64,000 nucleotides of DNA from Pseudomonas putida (GTDB lineage Bacteria; Pseudomonadota; Gammaproteobacteria; Pseudomonadales; Pseudomonadaceae), in contig NZ_CP018846.1 in the NCBI RefSeq assembly GCF_002025705.1, positions 3,835,501-3,899,500 on the forward strand. Reading direction: 5' to 3'. This document shows, in pieces, positions 45,644 through 54,056 of this stretch; position 1 is the stretch's first letter, and every line of letters starts with the position of its first letter. Made by a program: the position numbers and the translations under genes. Below the pieces are notes generated by a model that worked only from the letters and a program-made list of their open reading frames with translations, ran no database searches and had not been told where the DNA came from.

Positions 45644-46966
45644 TCAGCTAGCGGACCGCGCCGGCACCTGCAGCAGCACTCGCAACCCATCATTGCGGCT
45701 GTCGAACCTGAGGCTACCGGCACATCGCTGCACGATCGCCTGAACGATCGCCAGCCCCAACCCACACCCACCGCTCTGGCCATTGCGCCAGAAACGCTCG
45801 GTCAGGTGCTGCAGGTCGTCATCGGCAATACCCGGCCCATGGTCACGGACCATGAACCCCACCTGCCCATCGGCCATCTGCACCTCCAGCTCCACCTCGG
45901 TATCACCACCGTGGCGCAGGGCGTTGTCCAGCAGGTTGCGCAAGGCCGCCACCGCCAGCGGTGCAGGCATGCCCAGGTAGATCTGCGTAGCCTCCTGCGG
46001 CAGGCGCAATACGATGCGCCGGTTGTCACCGCCGCCGGCATCTTGCACCGCTTGGCGGGCGACTTGCTCTGCGCTGCACTGCACACCATCCTCGAACGAC
46101 AGGCTGCCCTCGACCCGCGCCAGCATCAGCAACTGCTCCAGGGTCCGGTGCATGCGGTCGGCGCCTTGCTCGGCATGCTCCAGGGCCTGCTCGCGCACCG
46201 CACCGTCGGTCATGCGTGCCACCTGCAGGTGGGTCTTGATCGCCGTCAGCGGGCTGCGCAGTTCGTGGGCGGCATCGTCGGTCAGGCGCCGTTCGCGCTC
46301 GATGGTCTGGGCGATGCGCAGGAACAGTTGGTTCTGGGTGTCGAGCAAGGGTTGCAGCTCGCTGGGCAAGCCGGCCACCTGCAACGGCTCGACACTGTCG
46401 GCGCGCCGTCGGCGCAAAGCGTCACGCATACGATTGAGCGGTTCCAGGCCTTTGCCCAGGCCGATCCACAGCAACCCGAGGCTGCCGAGCAAGGCCATCA
46501 GCACCGGTGCCGAGGCGGCCAGCAGAATCGACTGGTTCAGCGCCTCGCGCTCCATGTGCCGGTCGGCGGTGGTGATGCGTACGTCACCGTGGTTGTAGGT
46601 GAAGGTGCGCCACAACGCGCCGTCGATGGTCTGGTCGCGGAAGCCGCTGCGCTGGTCGTCCATGGCGCCGTCGTGTTTGTGGTTGCTGGCGAGTATCTCG
46701 CCACGCAGGGAGCTCACCTGGCAGGCCATGCCATCGGGCACGCTCAGCTGGTCGGCGGAAAAATGCGCATCCTCGCCCTTGGCCGCCAACGGCTGCGGCA
46801 ACTGCTCGATCAGCCCGGCGACCATGCGCGCCGAGGCGACCAGGCGCTGGTCGAGGGAGAACATCATCTGCTGGCGCAGGTCGCGCAGCATCCACGCCGC
46901 TGCCAGTGCCCAAATGATGATGAAGGCGGTGCCGAGGATCAGGCTCAGGCGTACCCGCAGGCTCAT
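45644..46966 (-). CDS. Sensor histidine kinase (QseC/PmrB-like)
   Basis: The 440-residue inner-membrane kinase has two membrane helices (about residues 7-27 and 145-168) flanking a periplasmic sensor region of about 115 residues. A HAMP-like segment follows (LEPLNRMRDALRRRRADSVEPLQV). The phospho-acceptor His is in DDAAHELRSPLTAIKTHLQ, and the ATPase boxes are NLLDNALRHG, RDHGPGIADDD and GCGLGLAIVQAIVQ. The SVEPLQVAGLPSELQPLLDTQNQLF stretch is typical of QseC/PmrB kinases. It overlaps the regulator gene by ATGA. The signal is unknown; cations, cationic peptides or metals are usual for relatives. Confidence 0.9.
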   Translation of the reverse strand: MSLRVRLSLILGTAFIIIWALAAAWMLRDLRQQMMFSLDQRLVASARMVAGLIEQLPQPLAAKGEDAHFSADQLSVPDGMACQVSSLRGEILASNHKHDGAMDDQRSGFRDQTIDGALWRTFTYNHGDVRITTADRHMEREALNQSILLAASAPVLMALLGSLGLLWIGLGKGLEPLNRMRDALRRRRADSVEPLQVAGLPSELQPLLDTQNQLFLRIAQTIERERRLTDDAAHELRSPLTAIKTHLQVARMTDGAVREQALEHAEQGADRMHRTLEQLLMLARVEGSLSFEDGVQCSAEQVARQAVQDAGGGDNRRIVLRLPQEATQIYLGMPAPLAVAALRNLLDNALRHGGDTEVELEVQMADGQVGFMVRDHGPGIADDDLQHLTERFWRNGQSGGCGLGLAIVQAIVQRCAGSLRFDSRNDGLRVLLQVPARSAS

Positions 46967-47646
46967 GAGGCAGCCTCTTCGGGCGCCTGCGCAGGCCCCA
47001 GCCGGTAACCCAGGCCACGCACGGTCTCGACGATGCTGTTGCCGAGTTTGCGCCGCAGGTGGTGGATATGCACGTTCAGCGCGTTGCTCTCGACTTCATC
47101 GCTGAAGCCGTACACGCAGTCCTTGAGTTGTTCGCTGGACAGCACGCGACCGGGGTTCTGCAGCAATGCCTGCAGTAACGCCTGCTCGCGCCGCGACAGG
47201 TCGACCGGCTGGCCGGCCAGGGATGCTTCGCAGCTGCTCGGGTCATAACGCAGCGGGCCATGCTCGATCACGTTGACCGCCCGCCCCGCTACCCGACGCA
47301 ACAGGGTATGCAGGCGCGCAGCCAGCTCGCGCAGGTCGAAGGGTTTGAGCAGGTAGTCGTCGGCGCCCGCCTGCAGGCCGTCGACGCGGTCAGTGACCGC
47401 ATCGCGCGCAGTGAGTACCAGCACGGGCAGGTCCACACCCTGCTGGCGCAGGCGGCGCAGCAGTTTCAGGCCATCTTCGTCGGGCAGGCCGAGGTCGAGG
47501 ATCATCACGTCGAACTGTGCCGCCTGCAGCAAGGCCCGGGCACTGGCGGCATTGGCCACGCGGTCGACGGTCAGGCCCTGGGCGGTGAGGCCGGCGCAGA
47601 TGCCGCTGGCGATCAGGTCGTCGTCCTCGCAGAGCAGAACGTGCAT
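46963..47646 (-). CDS. OmpR-family response regulator (QseB/PmrA-like)
   Basis: The 227-residue regulator has a receiver domain (acidic LLCEDDDLIA, phospho-acceptor in VMILDLGLPDEDGLKLL, Lys in YLLKPFDLRELAARL) and a winged-helix DNA-binding domain (VDLSRREQALLQALLQNPGRVLSSEQL, ESNALNVHIHHLRRKLG, VRGLGYRL). Start at 47646 with GGGAG upstream. It is the first gene of the two-component operon. Target genes cannot be identified; the divergent downstream toxin island is separated by a long repeat. Confidence 0.92.
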   Translation of the reverse strand: MHVLLCEDDDLIASGICAGLTAQGLTVDRVANAASARALLQAAQFDVMILDLGLPDEDGLKLLRRLRQQGVDLPVLVLTARDAVTDRVDGLQAGADDYLLKPFDLRELAARLHTLLRRVAGRAVNVIEHGPLRYDPSSCEASLAGQPVDLSRREQALLQALLQNPGRVLSSEQLKDCVYGFSDEVESNALNVHIHHLRRKLGNSIVETVRGLGYRLGPAQAPEEAAS

Positions 47647-47746
47647 GGTGAGGCTCCCGGAGTGGTGTGGCTGGCATTGCACTATGGGGGGATTAAGGGG
47701 GGATTATGGACCTTTTTGTGTTCGCCGAAAGCCTTGCAGCGCCTGT

Positions 47747-47962
47747 GAGATCGAGCGCCGCCCGCGCGGCGCATCGCGGATAAATCCGCTCCTACATCTG
47801 TTGCAACGTGCCGAACCTGTTACGCCATGGTTGCCCGCCTTGGCGCATGGCTTGAGCCCTACAGACAAGGCTGACAACCATGGCCTCACAGGCATGGCCA
47901 CGTTGCAACAGATGTAGGAGCGGGTTTATCCGCGATGCGCCGCGCGGGCGGCGCTCGATCTC
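47747..47962. repeat. 216-bp palindromic element, copy 1
   Basis: The outer arms GAGATCGAGCGCCGCCCGCGCGGCGC... and its complement end at GATCTC 47962. Further inverted arms follow inward: GGATAAATCCGCTCCTACATCTGTTGCAACGTG and its complement with one mismatch, then GCCATGGTTG / CAACCATGGC. The whole element could fold as one long hairpin. A second copy lies at 60502-60710. No gene lies in 47647-48124 beyond this. Confidence 0.85.
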
Positions 47963-48124
47963 CAGGGCGACAAATCCCTCCAGCCGTACCCTTCGCAGCA
48001 ACAACCCAATCCCTAAAACCCCACCATCAGCAACGAATCGACTTTTCCTACAACCGACTCAGGAACGTCCTACCCACACCCCATGATGTGATTCCCCTGC
48101 ACAAAACTGGCAGGGAGACGCCTC

Positions 48125-49471
48125 ATGCTGCTCTGGCACATTGTGCCCACCTGGCGCGATATCGAGACACGCATCACCGATGAAATGGGCTATCAGGGAG
48201 GCGCCCATTTCCGTACCTACCTTAACGAAGAGGTGCCATCACTGGCCCTCCAGCTGCGCCGTGTCGACAGTGTGCGGCGCGCGCTCTACAAGGCCGAGTG
48301 GGTCGCGGGCGAACTGCTGCGCCAGCGCTTCGCCGACCTCGACATCAAAAGCATCCTCAACGACTTGCTCGGGGTGGCCGAGCAGATGGCGATGATCGTC
48401 GCCGGCAGCGCCCTCACGGGCGGCCTGCTCGGTGCCGGCATCGGTGCCTTCGCCGGCGGCGTCGGCGCCTTTCCCGGCGGCGTTGCAGGCACGGCCATCG
48501 GCTTCAAGGTCAGCGGCTGGATCCTCGGCGTGCTGGGCATTGCGTCCCTTGCCGAATTTTTCGTCGACGGCTTGCCACGCATCGGCGAGTACTACCTGGA
48601 CGGCATCGGCATCGCCTGGGAAGGCCCACGTGGTGAACAAGGTCTGAGCGCGTTCAGCCAGGACAACCCGCTTGCCATCAATCAGGCCGCGCACTTCATT
48701 GCCACCGGGCATGTGGAAGTCGTGATGCTGCTGTTAGGCGCCATGGTTTCCTACCTCACCCGTGGGCGTGGCAATGCGGGTGTGCTGGCTCAGGAAATGG
48801 CCGCCAGCAAGAAAGGCGCACGGATTGGGCAGTGGATGCTCAAGCATGAGGAGGCTTTGAAGAAACGGCCGGATCTGCAGGTGCCGGAACGGCGTAAAGG
48901 TGTGGTGAGTGATCCGCAGCCTGCGCAGCCAAACCGGCCAGCAGGGAAAGACAAGGAGCCTTCCACGGGTAAGCCCGGTAGCATGCCATTGCATACGGTG
49001 GCCTGTTTCAAGGCTGACAACTTGCCGGCGTCGAAGCATGGCGAGTTTGAACGGCAGTTGAAAGGCCAGCAGGATGGGTTGAATCGGCTGACGGTAGAAG
49101 AGTTTCTCGAAAACCTCGCCACTCCAGCCAAGCGAAATCCACGCCTTGCGAAAATAGCGAGAAAGGAACTCTACGCTGAGTTACAGGAAAGAATCCAGAA
49201 AGACCTCTTGAAAACCATGAGCCCCATTGAAGCGAAAAAACTCTCAGTCAAGCAAGCAAAGGAAACGATGTTATCCTTGGCTGCTTTGCATAATCCTGAC
49301 TTGATAGCCGGCGGGCGAGATGCTATTTCTGATTTTGGAGACAAGCAAGTCAACTCAACTATCGGCCCACAATGGAGAAATAAAGTTGAAAGCATGAAGT
49401 CCGCCGCCGAGAACGCGGCAAAGTCAGGAGCAAGCTCAAGCCTGCTAAACGTCAAGCTGCATAAATGCTAA
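48125..49471 (+). CDS. Putative T6SS-type DNase effector: glycine-zipper N-region plus Ntox15/Tde-like toxin domain
   Basis: The 448-residue protein has no signal peptide. Residues about 88-145 are a hydrophobic Gly-rich tract (ALTGGLLGAGIGAFAGGVGAF, PGGVAGTAIGF) like the glycine-zipper N-terminal region reported for Tde-type type VI effectors; a second hydrophobic helix follows near 198-211. A Pro/Lys linker (about 245-285) leads to a C-terminal region that resembles Ntox15 toxins: CFKADNLP (Cys 294), RQLKGQQDGLNRLTVEEFLEN (about 310-330) and the HxxD motif ALHNPDLIAGG (His 389, Asp 392), then QVNSTIGPQW. Ntox15/Tde proteins are DNases. AGGGAGACG precedes the ATG. Two immunity-type genes follow. 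No VgrG, PAAR or adaptor gene is in the window. Confidence 0.75.
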   Translation: MLLWHIVPTWRDIETRITDEMGYQGGAHFRTYLNEEVPSLALQLRRVDSVRRALYKAEWVAGELLRQRFADLDIKSILNDLLGVAEQMAMIVAGSALTGGLLGAGIGAFAGGVGAFPGGVAGTAIGFKVSGWILGVLGIASLAEFFVDGLPRIGEYYLDGIGIAWEGPRGEQGLSAFSQDNPLAINQAAHFIATGHVEVVMLLLGAMVSYLTRGRGNAGVLAQEMAASKKGARIGQWMLKHEEALKKRPDLQVPERRKGVVSDPQPAQPNRPAGKDKEPSTGKPGSMPLHTVACFKADNLPASKHGEFERQLKGQQDGLNRLTVEEFLENLATPAKRNPRLAKIARKELYAELQERIQKDLLKTMSPIEAKKLSVKQAKETMLSLAALHNPDLIAGGRDAISDFGDKQVNSTIGPQWRNKVESMKSAAENAAKSGASSSLLNVKLHKC

Positions 49472-49488
49472 CCACTGAGGATTCCGCT

Positions 49489-50106
49489 ATGGATGAAGTT
49501 TATTCCATTTTTGTTGAGCAAGTTGGCAAGCCCATATTCCGACAAGAAGTACCTTCCTCAAGCATAGAGCGCTATAAGGGAGTACTACCCGACAAATTAC
49601 TCGAGCATTGGAAGGAACACGGTTGGTGTGGATATGGCGAGGGAGTATTCTGGACCGTCAACCCCCAGGAGTATGAAGGAGTATTGTCCTCACTTATAGA
49701 AGATACACCATTGGCAAACAGAGACAGGTATCACCTTATTGCTCGCGGCGCATTTGGCGACTTGTATTTATTTGGAGAGAAAACGGGTTTTTCCGTAAAA
49801 ATTCTGCCTCATATCTCTCGATACCGGGGTAGCGAATGTGAATTAACGGCAACTGACATGGATAGAGAGGTCCAAAGTTTTTTCCTCAGCAAAGAGAAGG
49901 CATCTGTTGATTTCGACGACATGTTCCGACCCGCAAAGAAAAAACTAGGCACGCTAAACCATGATGAAATGTATGGCTTCGTTCCAGCTTTGACATTCGG
50001 TGGACCCTGCGATCTTTCCCACCTCGAAAAAGTTAAGACTGTAGAGCACTTAACACTGCTCGCCCAGATTTGCCCCCTCGAACCCTACAGCTTCTCTGAC
50101 TTCTAA
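49489..50106 (+). CDS. Putative immunity protein 1 (GAD-like/DUF1851)
   Basis: The 205-residue cytosolic protein has the GAD-like N-terminal pattern (LLEHWKEHGWCGYGEGVFWTVNPQEYEGV) and a DUF1851 C-terminal part (YHLIARGAFGDLYLFGEKTG ... LNHDEMYGFVPALTFGGP, LLAQICPLEPYSF). Tdi immunity proteins of Tde/Ntox15 DNases have this architecture. The start at 49489 is chosen because GAGGATTCC precedes it; an earlier in-frame ATG at 49465 overlaps the toxin end. It lies 17 bases after the toxin gene, so it is its probable cognate immunity. Base composition is strikingly AT-rich compared with the rest of the window, like the toxin tip. Confidence 0.8.
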   Translation: MDEVYSIFVEQVGKPIFRQEVPSSSIERYKGVLPDKLLEHWKEHGWCGYGEGVFWTVNPQEYEGVLSSLIEDTPLANRDRYHLIARGAFGDLYLFGEKTGFSVKILPHISRYRGSECELTATDMDREVQSFFLSKEKASVDFDDMFRPAKKKLGTLNHDEMYGFVPALTFGGPCDLSHLEKVKTVEHLTLLAQICPLEPYSFSDF

Positions 50107-50127
50107 CTACACTAACAGGCGTGAAAA

Positions 50128-50751
50128 ATGAACGTTCTCTTTTCCATCTTCCTCGAAACCTTCAACGACCCCATCGGCCACCAGCCCGTCCCCCCTTCCG
50201 CTCTGGAAGATTACAAAGACAAACTCCCCAACCAACTCCTGACCTACTGGCAAGACCACGGCTGGTGCGGCTACGGCGGCGGCCTGTTCTGGATGGTCAA
50301 CCCGAAGGAATACGAAGATGTCGTCGCCTTCTGGCTGTCAGGCACTGACTTCGAGACCCGCGACACCTACCACCTCATCGCGCGCAGCGCTTTCGGCGAG
50401 CTGTATCTCTGGGGCGAAGAAACCGGGTCAGTCCTGACCATCACTGCCTACGCATCCCGCTACATCGATGGCGCCTACAGCTCGACCGACGAGGAACGGG
50501 ACGCGAAGATCCAGGGCCTGCTCATGTGGGTACTGACTGAAGGCATCGACCTGGACCTGTTCGAGGCCGCGAGGGAAACGCTGGGCACCTTGGCGCCTGA
50601 CGAGATGTATGGCTTCGTCCCGGCGTTGATGCTGGGCGGGCCTGCAAAGCTGGCCAATCTGCAGCGGCTCAAGGCCGACGTGCATCTGATCCTGCTTTCC
50701 CAGTTGGGCGAACTGGAGCCTTACGAATTCGATGACGAAGAAGATGAGTAA
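50128..50751 (+). CDS. Putative immunity protein 2 (GAD-like/DUF1851 paralogue)
   Basis: The 207-residue protein is clearly paralogous to the preceding one: HGWCGYGGGLFWMVNPKEYEDV, DTYHLIARSAFGELYLWGEETG, LGTLAPDEMYGFVPALMLGGP and LGELEPYEFD align directly. Its codon use and G+C are high, like the bulk genome, unlike immunity gene 1. It follows gene 1 by 21 bases in the same direction with AGGCG upstream. It may protect against a related toxin variant or be an older resident immunity gene; the data here cannot decide. Confidence 0.78.
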   Translation: MNVLFSIFLETFNDPIGHQPVPPSALEDYKDKLPNQLLTYWQDHGWCGYGGGLFWMVNPKEYEDVVAFWLSGTDFETRDTYHLIARSAFGELYLWGEETGSVLTITAYASRYIDGAYSSTDEERDAKIQGLLMWVLTEGIDLDLFEAARETLGTLAPDEMYGFVPALMLGGPAKLANLQRLKADVHLILLSQLGELEPYEFDDEEDE

Positions 50752-50767
50752 TACGTGACAGATAAAC

Positions 50768-51334
50768 TCATTGGCGCAGTGCATCAGGCGTATCGACATC
50801 GCGCAGCACACCAGCATCCTCGACTGCCAGCCTGACGCAACTGTCCGGATGGGCTCTCACCACCGAACGCGCCCCTTCATCACCCGTCAGCCGCGCTAGC
50901 GCTGGCCAAAAATCACGTCCGAATACTACCGGATGGCCTTGCTGCCCAGCATGACAAGGCAGAACTATCGTCGACCCACTGGCCTCGCGTGCAAGCAAAC
51001 CCAGGGTCCCGAGTTCCACCCAAGGCATGTCACCCAACAGAATCGCCACCGCCCGCGCCTCGCTGTCGACCAGCGAAGCAGCGCCAGCCGCCAGGCTATG
51101 GCCCATGCCAAGCGTGAAATCGGCGCTGGAGATGACCCGGCACGCCGATGGCAACCCGAGTGCCTCTCCCCGCTCCCCGTCACGCAACACCACCCGCACA
51201 TCATCAAACACTGTGCAGGCACGTTCGACGCTGTGCACCAGCACACTTCGCCCATCAGCCATCAGCGCCCGGCGCTTGTCGCCACCGAAGCGCACGCTGC
51301 TGCCGGCCGCCAACACCAGCGCCACCACACTCAC
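50768..51334 (-). CDS. MobA/MocA-like nucleotidyltransferase
   Basis: The 188-residue protein has the nucleotidyltransferase signature VVALVLAAGSSVRFGGDKRRALMADGRSVLVHSV and the metal-site Asp in AVAILLGDMPWVELGTL, ending DVDTPDALRQ. Relatives (MocA, MobA) attach CMP or GMP to molybdopterin to make the dinucleotide cofactor. It uses a GTG start overlapping the XdhC-like stop codon (GTGA). Location at the end of a molybdenum hydroxylase operon suggests it makes the cytosine dinucleotide cofactor for that enzyme. Confidence 0.85.
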   Translation of the reverse strand: MSVVALVLAAGSSVRFGGDKRRALMADGRSVLVHSVERACTVFDDVRVVLRDGERGEALGLPSACRVISSADFTLGMGHSLAAGAASLVDSEARAVAILLGDMPWVELGTLGLLAREASGSTIVLPCHAGQQGHPVVFGRDFWPALARLTGDEGARSVVRAHPDSCVRLAVEDAGVLRDVDTPDALRQ

Positions 51335-52302
51335 AGCGCTGCCCGCCCGATGCCGTTGCGCAGGCGCAGGATATCGGCAAGCACTGCCAGGGCGATCTCG
51401 GCCGGGGTCTTGCTGCCCAGGTTGAGGCCGATCGGCGCGTGGATGCGCGCCAGCTCGTCGTAGCCCAGGCCGCCAATGCGGTGCAAGCGTTCACGACGCT
51501 TGTCGGAAGTGGCCTTCGAGCCCATCACGCCAATGTAGAACGCTTCGGTACGCACCGCTTCAAGCATGGCCAGGTCATCGATTTTCGGATCATGGGTCAA
51601 TGCAACCACTGCCGTGTCGGCATGGCAACCACCATTGGCGATGAACTCCGACGGCAGCTCACGGCGCACCTCGATCCCCTCCAGCATCACGCCTTCGAGC
51701 ACCTCGTCACGCGGATCGCAGAGGATGACTTCAAAGCCCATCCCTTTGCCGAACTCGGCACAGAAATGCGCGACGCTGGAGTACCCGGCCAGCAGCAAGC
51801 GCTGGGCGGCACCGACGCGCAAACGCACGCGGCCGCTTTCACGCTCCACGCGCGGCCCCTGGCTGTGGTCGTCGCTGAGCTGGCGCTCACCTTGCGGCAA
51901 ACTCACTTCGCGCAGCAGCCGACGCTGGCCGCGCAACGCGCCTTCCAGCTCACGCAAGTGGGCCTGTACTTCACAGTCAGCCGGCAGGTTTTCCACCAGC
52001 ACTTCGAGCACGCCGCCGCACGGCAGGCGAATGCTCGAACGCGTGTCGCTGCCATCACCGTAACGCACAATGGCGATCGGCTCGGGGAATTCACCCCGTG
52101 CCACGCGTTCGAGGAAGTCATCTTCGACGCAGCCGCCCGACAGCGACCCCAGCCACTGGCCGCTGGCGTTGACCGCCAGCAGCGAGCCCGGCGCGCGAGG
52201 CGCCGAGCCGTAGGTGGCGAGCACCGTGCACAACCACACCCGCTGGCCATTGCACGACCACTGCAGCGCCTGGCTGATCACCTGGAGATCGAGATGCTGC
52301 AC
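51331..52302 (-). CDS. XdhC/CoxI-family molybdoenzyme maturation protein
   Basis: The 323-residue protein has the N-terminal XdhC motif GSLSGGCVEDDFLERVARGE with its conserved Cys. The C-terminal Rossmann part is typical: RLLLAGYSSVAHFCAEFGKGMGFEVILCDPRDE ... ALTHDPKIDDLAMLEAV ... IGVMGSKATSDKRRERL. XdhC proteins bind the molybdenum cofactor, sulfurate it and insert it into hydroxylases. GTG start at 52302 behind GGAG, 3 bases after the cytochrome c gene, and overlap with the next gene show one operon. Confidence 0.9.
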   Translation of the reverse strand: MQHLDLQVISQALQWSCNGQRVWLCTVLATYGSAPRAPGSLLAVNASGQWLGSLSGGCVEDDFLERVARGEFPEPIAIVRYGDGSDTRSSIRLPCGGVLEVLVENLPADCEVQAHLRELEGALRGQRRLLREVSLPQGERQLSDDHSQGPRVERESGRVRLRVGAAQRLLLAGYSSVAHFCAEFGKGMGFEVILCDPRDEVLEGVMLEGIEVRRELPSEFIANGGCHADTAVVALTHDPKIDDLAMLEAVRTEAFYIGVMGSKATSDKRRERLHRIGGLGYDELARIHAPIGLNLGSKTPAEIALAVLADILRLRNGIGRAAL

Positions 52303-52305
52303 GGT

Positions 52306-53517
52306 TTACTCCGCCTTCAGCTCGGCGAGCTGCTGTACGGTCAGGTCGCCGGGCAATCCACCCCAGGCCTGGCGCAGGTAGTTGACCATGTCCGTCACTT
52401 GCTGGTCGTCGAGCTTGTCAGCGAAGCCCGGCATCGGCTGCATGCGCTCGAAGCCGGTGAACTGCTGCTCACGGATGCCCTCAAGGATCGCCTTCACGAG
52501 GTTGCGTGAGTCGCCCTGGCGCAACACGGTGTTGCCCTGCATGGCCACGGCGATGTGCGGTTTGCCCTCACCGTCCACACCGTGGCAGCCGGCACAGACG
52601 TTCAGGTACTGCTGACGCCCACGTTTGGCGCTGTCGGTGAGCTGCTCCAGTGGCACTGCCTCGATCACCTTGGCCTTCGGCGGCTGGTCACCGAGCAGGT
52701 AGGTGGCCATGGCGGCCAGGTCGGCGTCTTCAAGATGCTGGGTGCTGTGGTGCACCACCGGGAACATCTCGTTGAACATGCTGCCCTGGGCACTGATGCC
52801 GTGCTTGAGGAAGGTGGTCAGGTCCGGCTGGGTCCAGCCGCGCTCGGCCAGGTCCTGGGCCAACAGGCTCGGCGCCAGGTAGCCAGCCAGCAGGCCGCCG
52901 GTCAGGCGCTTGTCCTGTTGCAGTGCACCGATCGGGTTGCGCGGCGTATGGCACTCGCCGCAGTGGCCCATGACCTCGACCATGTACTGCCCGCGCTGCC
53001 AGGCCGGGCTGTTGCCTTCGGTTGGCTGCAGTTGCACGCTCTTGCCATAGAGCATGTTCCAGCCAGTCAGCCCCAAGCGCACGTTGAACGGGAAGCTCAG
53101 CTTGGTTTCCGGCGCCGGGCGATTGATCGGCGGGATGGTCATCAGGTAGGCCAGGATCGCGTCCGAGTCTTCCCGCTTGATCAGGTGGTACGAGGTGTAG
53201 GGCATGGCCGGGTAGAGGTTGGCGCCATCCTTGCGCTTGCCCTCGGTGACCGCGGCGAAGAACTCGTCGGCCGTGTAGTTGCCGATGCCGTACTGCTTGT
53301 CCGGGGTAATGTTGCTGCCATAGATGGTGCCGAACGGCGAATGGATCGGCAGGCCACCGGCAAACGGTGCGCCGCCTTCGGCCGTGTGGCAGGCCATGCA
53401 GTCGGCCGCACGGGCCAGGTATTCACCACGCTTGACCTGCGCCTCGTCGGCCGCCTGGGCAAGCGAGACGACCGCAAGGCCCAGGGCCAACGCGAGAGTG
53501 CTGCGAACGAAGCCCAT
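52306..53517 (-). CDS. Triheme periplasmic cytochrome c (Mo-hydroxylase electron acceptor)
   Basis: The 403-residue protein has a signal peptide (cleavage after VSLAQA) and three haem-c sites: CMACHTAEGG, CGECHTPRNP and CAGCHGVDGE, each with a distal Met candidate (for example in MQPMPGFADKL). This is the alcohol/gluconate dehydrogenase-type triheme subunit often encoded with periplasmic molybdenum hydroxylases, passing electrons to the respiratory chain. The ATG at 53517 is preferred over an in-frame TTG two codons earlier. It lies within 2 bases of the iron-sulfur subunit gene. Confidence 0.93.
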   Translation of the reverse strand: MGFVRSTLALALGLAVVSLAQAADEAQVKRGEYLARAADCMACHTAEGGAPFAGGLPIHSPFGTIYGSNITPDKQYGIGNYTADEFFAAVTEGKRKDGANLYPAMPYTSYHLIKREDSDAILAYLMTIPPINRPAPETKLSFPFNVRLGLTGWNMLYGKSVQLQPTEGNSPAWQRGQYMVEVMGHCGECHTPRNPIGALQQDKRLTGGLLAGYLAPSLLAQDLAERGWTQPDLTTFLKHGISAQGSMFNEMFPVVHHSTQHLEDADLAAMATYLLGDQPPKAKVIEAVPLEQLTDSAKRGRQQYLNVCAGCHGVDGEGKPHIAVAMQGNTVLRQGDSRNLVKAILEGIREQQFTGFERMQPMPGFADKLDDQQVTDMVNYLRQAWGGLPGDLTVQQLAELKAE

Positions 53518-53519
53518 GC

Positions 53520-54056
53520 TCAACCCTCCTTGACCAGGCCGAGGTCATTGAGCACCGTGCGGGTGGCGTCGTAGTAACGCACGTACCCGGTGCAGCGGCA
53601 GATGTGGTGGCCGAGGCTGGCCTCGATGCGGTCTTCCACTTCGCTCTTCTTCAACGGCTGGCGGTGGGCGGTTTCAACCAGCACCGTGGCGGCGTTGACG
53701 AAGCCTGGCGCGCAATAGCTGCACTGGAAGGCGAACAGGTCGACGAACTTCTGCTGGATCGGGTTCAGCGTCAGGTTGCCGGCCTCGTCCTGCTTGGCAT
53801 GGCCTTCGATGGTACGGACCTTCTTGCCTTCGAAATAATGTGCACCGGTGATGCAGGTACGCACTTCCTCGCTGGTGCCGTCGGGGTTGTCGACGATCAC
53901 CACGCAGGCGTGGCAGATGCCCTGGCCGCAGCCAAGGCGCGAACCTGTGAGGTTCTGGTGTTCGTGCAGGTAGTCGATCATCGCCAGGTCATCAGGGACC
54001 TCGACCGGGCCGACCGGTTGACCGTTGAGGGTCAGTTGCAGTGGACGGTTAGCCAT
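53520..54056 (-). CDS. Mo-hydroxylase 2Fe-2S subunit (IorA-like)
   Basis: The 178-residue small subunit binds two 2Fe-2S clusters. The plant-ferredoxin type is in GSRLGCGQGICHACVVIVD ... RTC, and the helical type in FAFQCSYCAPGFVNAATVLVE ... GHHICRCTGYVRYYDA. It matches the alpha subunit of isoquinoline 1-oxidoreductase and similar aldehyde or N-heterocycle hydroxylases. It overlaps the large-subunit gene by 8 bases. There is no separate FAD subunit gene, consistent with the cytochrome-c-linked type. Confidence 0.93.
   Translation of the reverse strand: MANRPLQLTLNGQPVGPVEVPDDLAMIDYLHEHQNLTGSRLGCGQGICHACVVIVDNPDGTSEEVRTCITGAHYFEGKKVRTIEGHAKQDEAGNLTLNPIQQKFVDLFAFQCSYCAPGFVNAATVLVETAHRQPLKKSEVEDRIEASLGHHICRCTGYVRYYDATRTVLNDLGLVKEG

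Noticed and set aside
44038..45783. A 5'-extended start for the pvdH-type gene
   Set aside because: The extension of about 118 residues runs through the PvdS-type promoter and a REP pair; the ATG at 45429 has a good ribosome binding site and matches the family start.
47880..48086. Small frame in palindrome copy 1
   Set aside because: Same repeat-derived artefact as at 60487, with the identical translated motif.
48125..49471. Interpretation of the effector as a contact-dependent inhibition (CdiA) or Rhs tip
   Set aside because: No filamentous haemagglutinin repeats, YD repeats, Rhs core motif or signal peptide are present; the short Gly-zipper N-region fits the type VI cargo type better.
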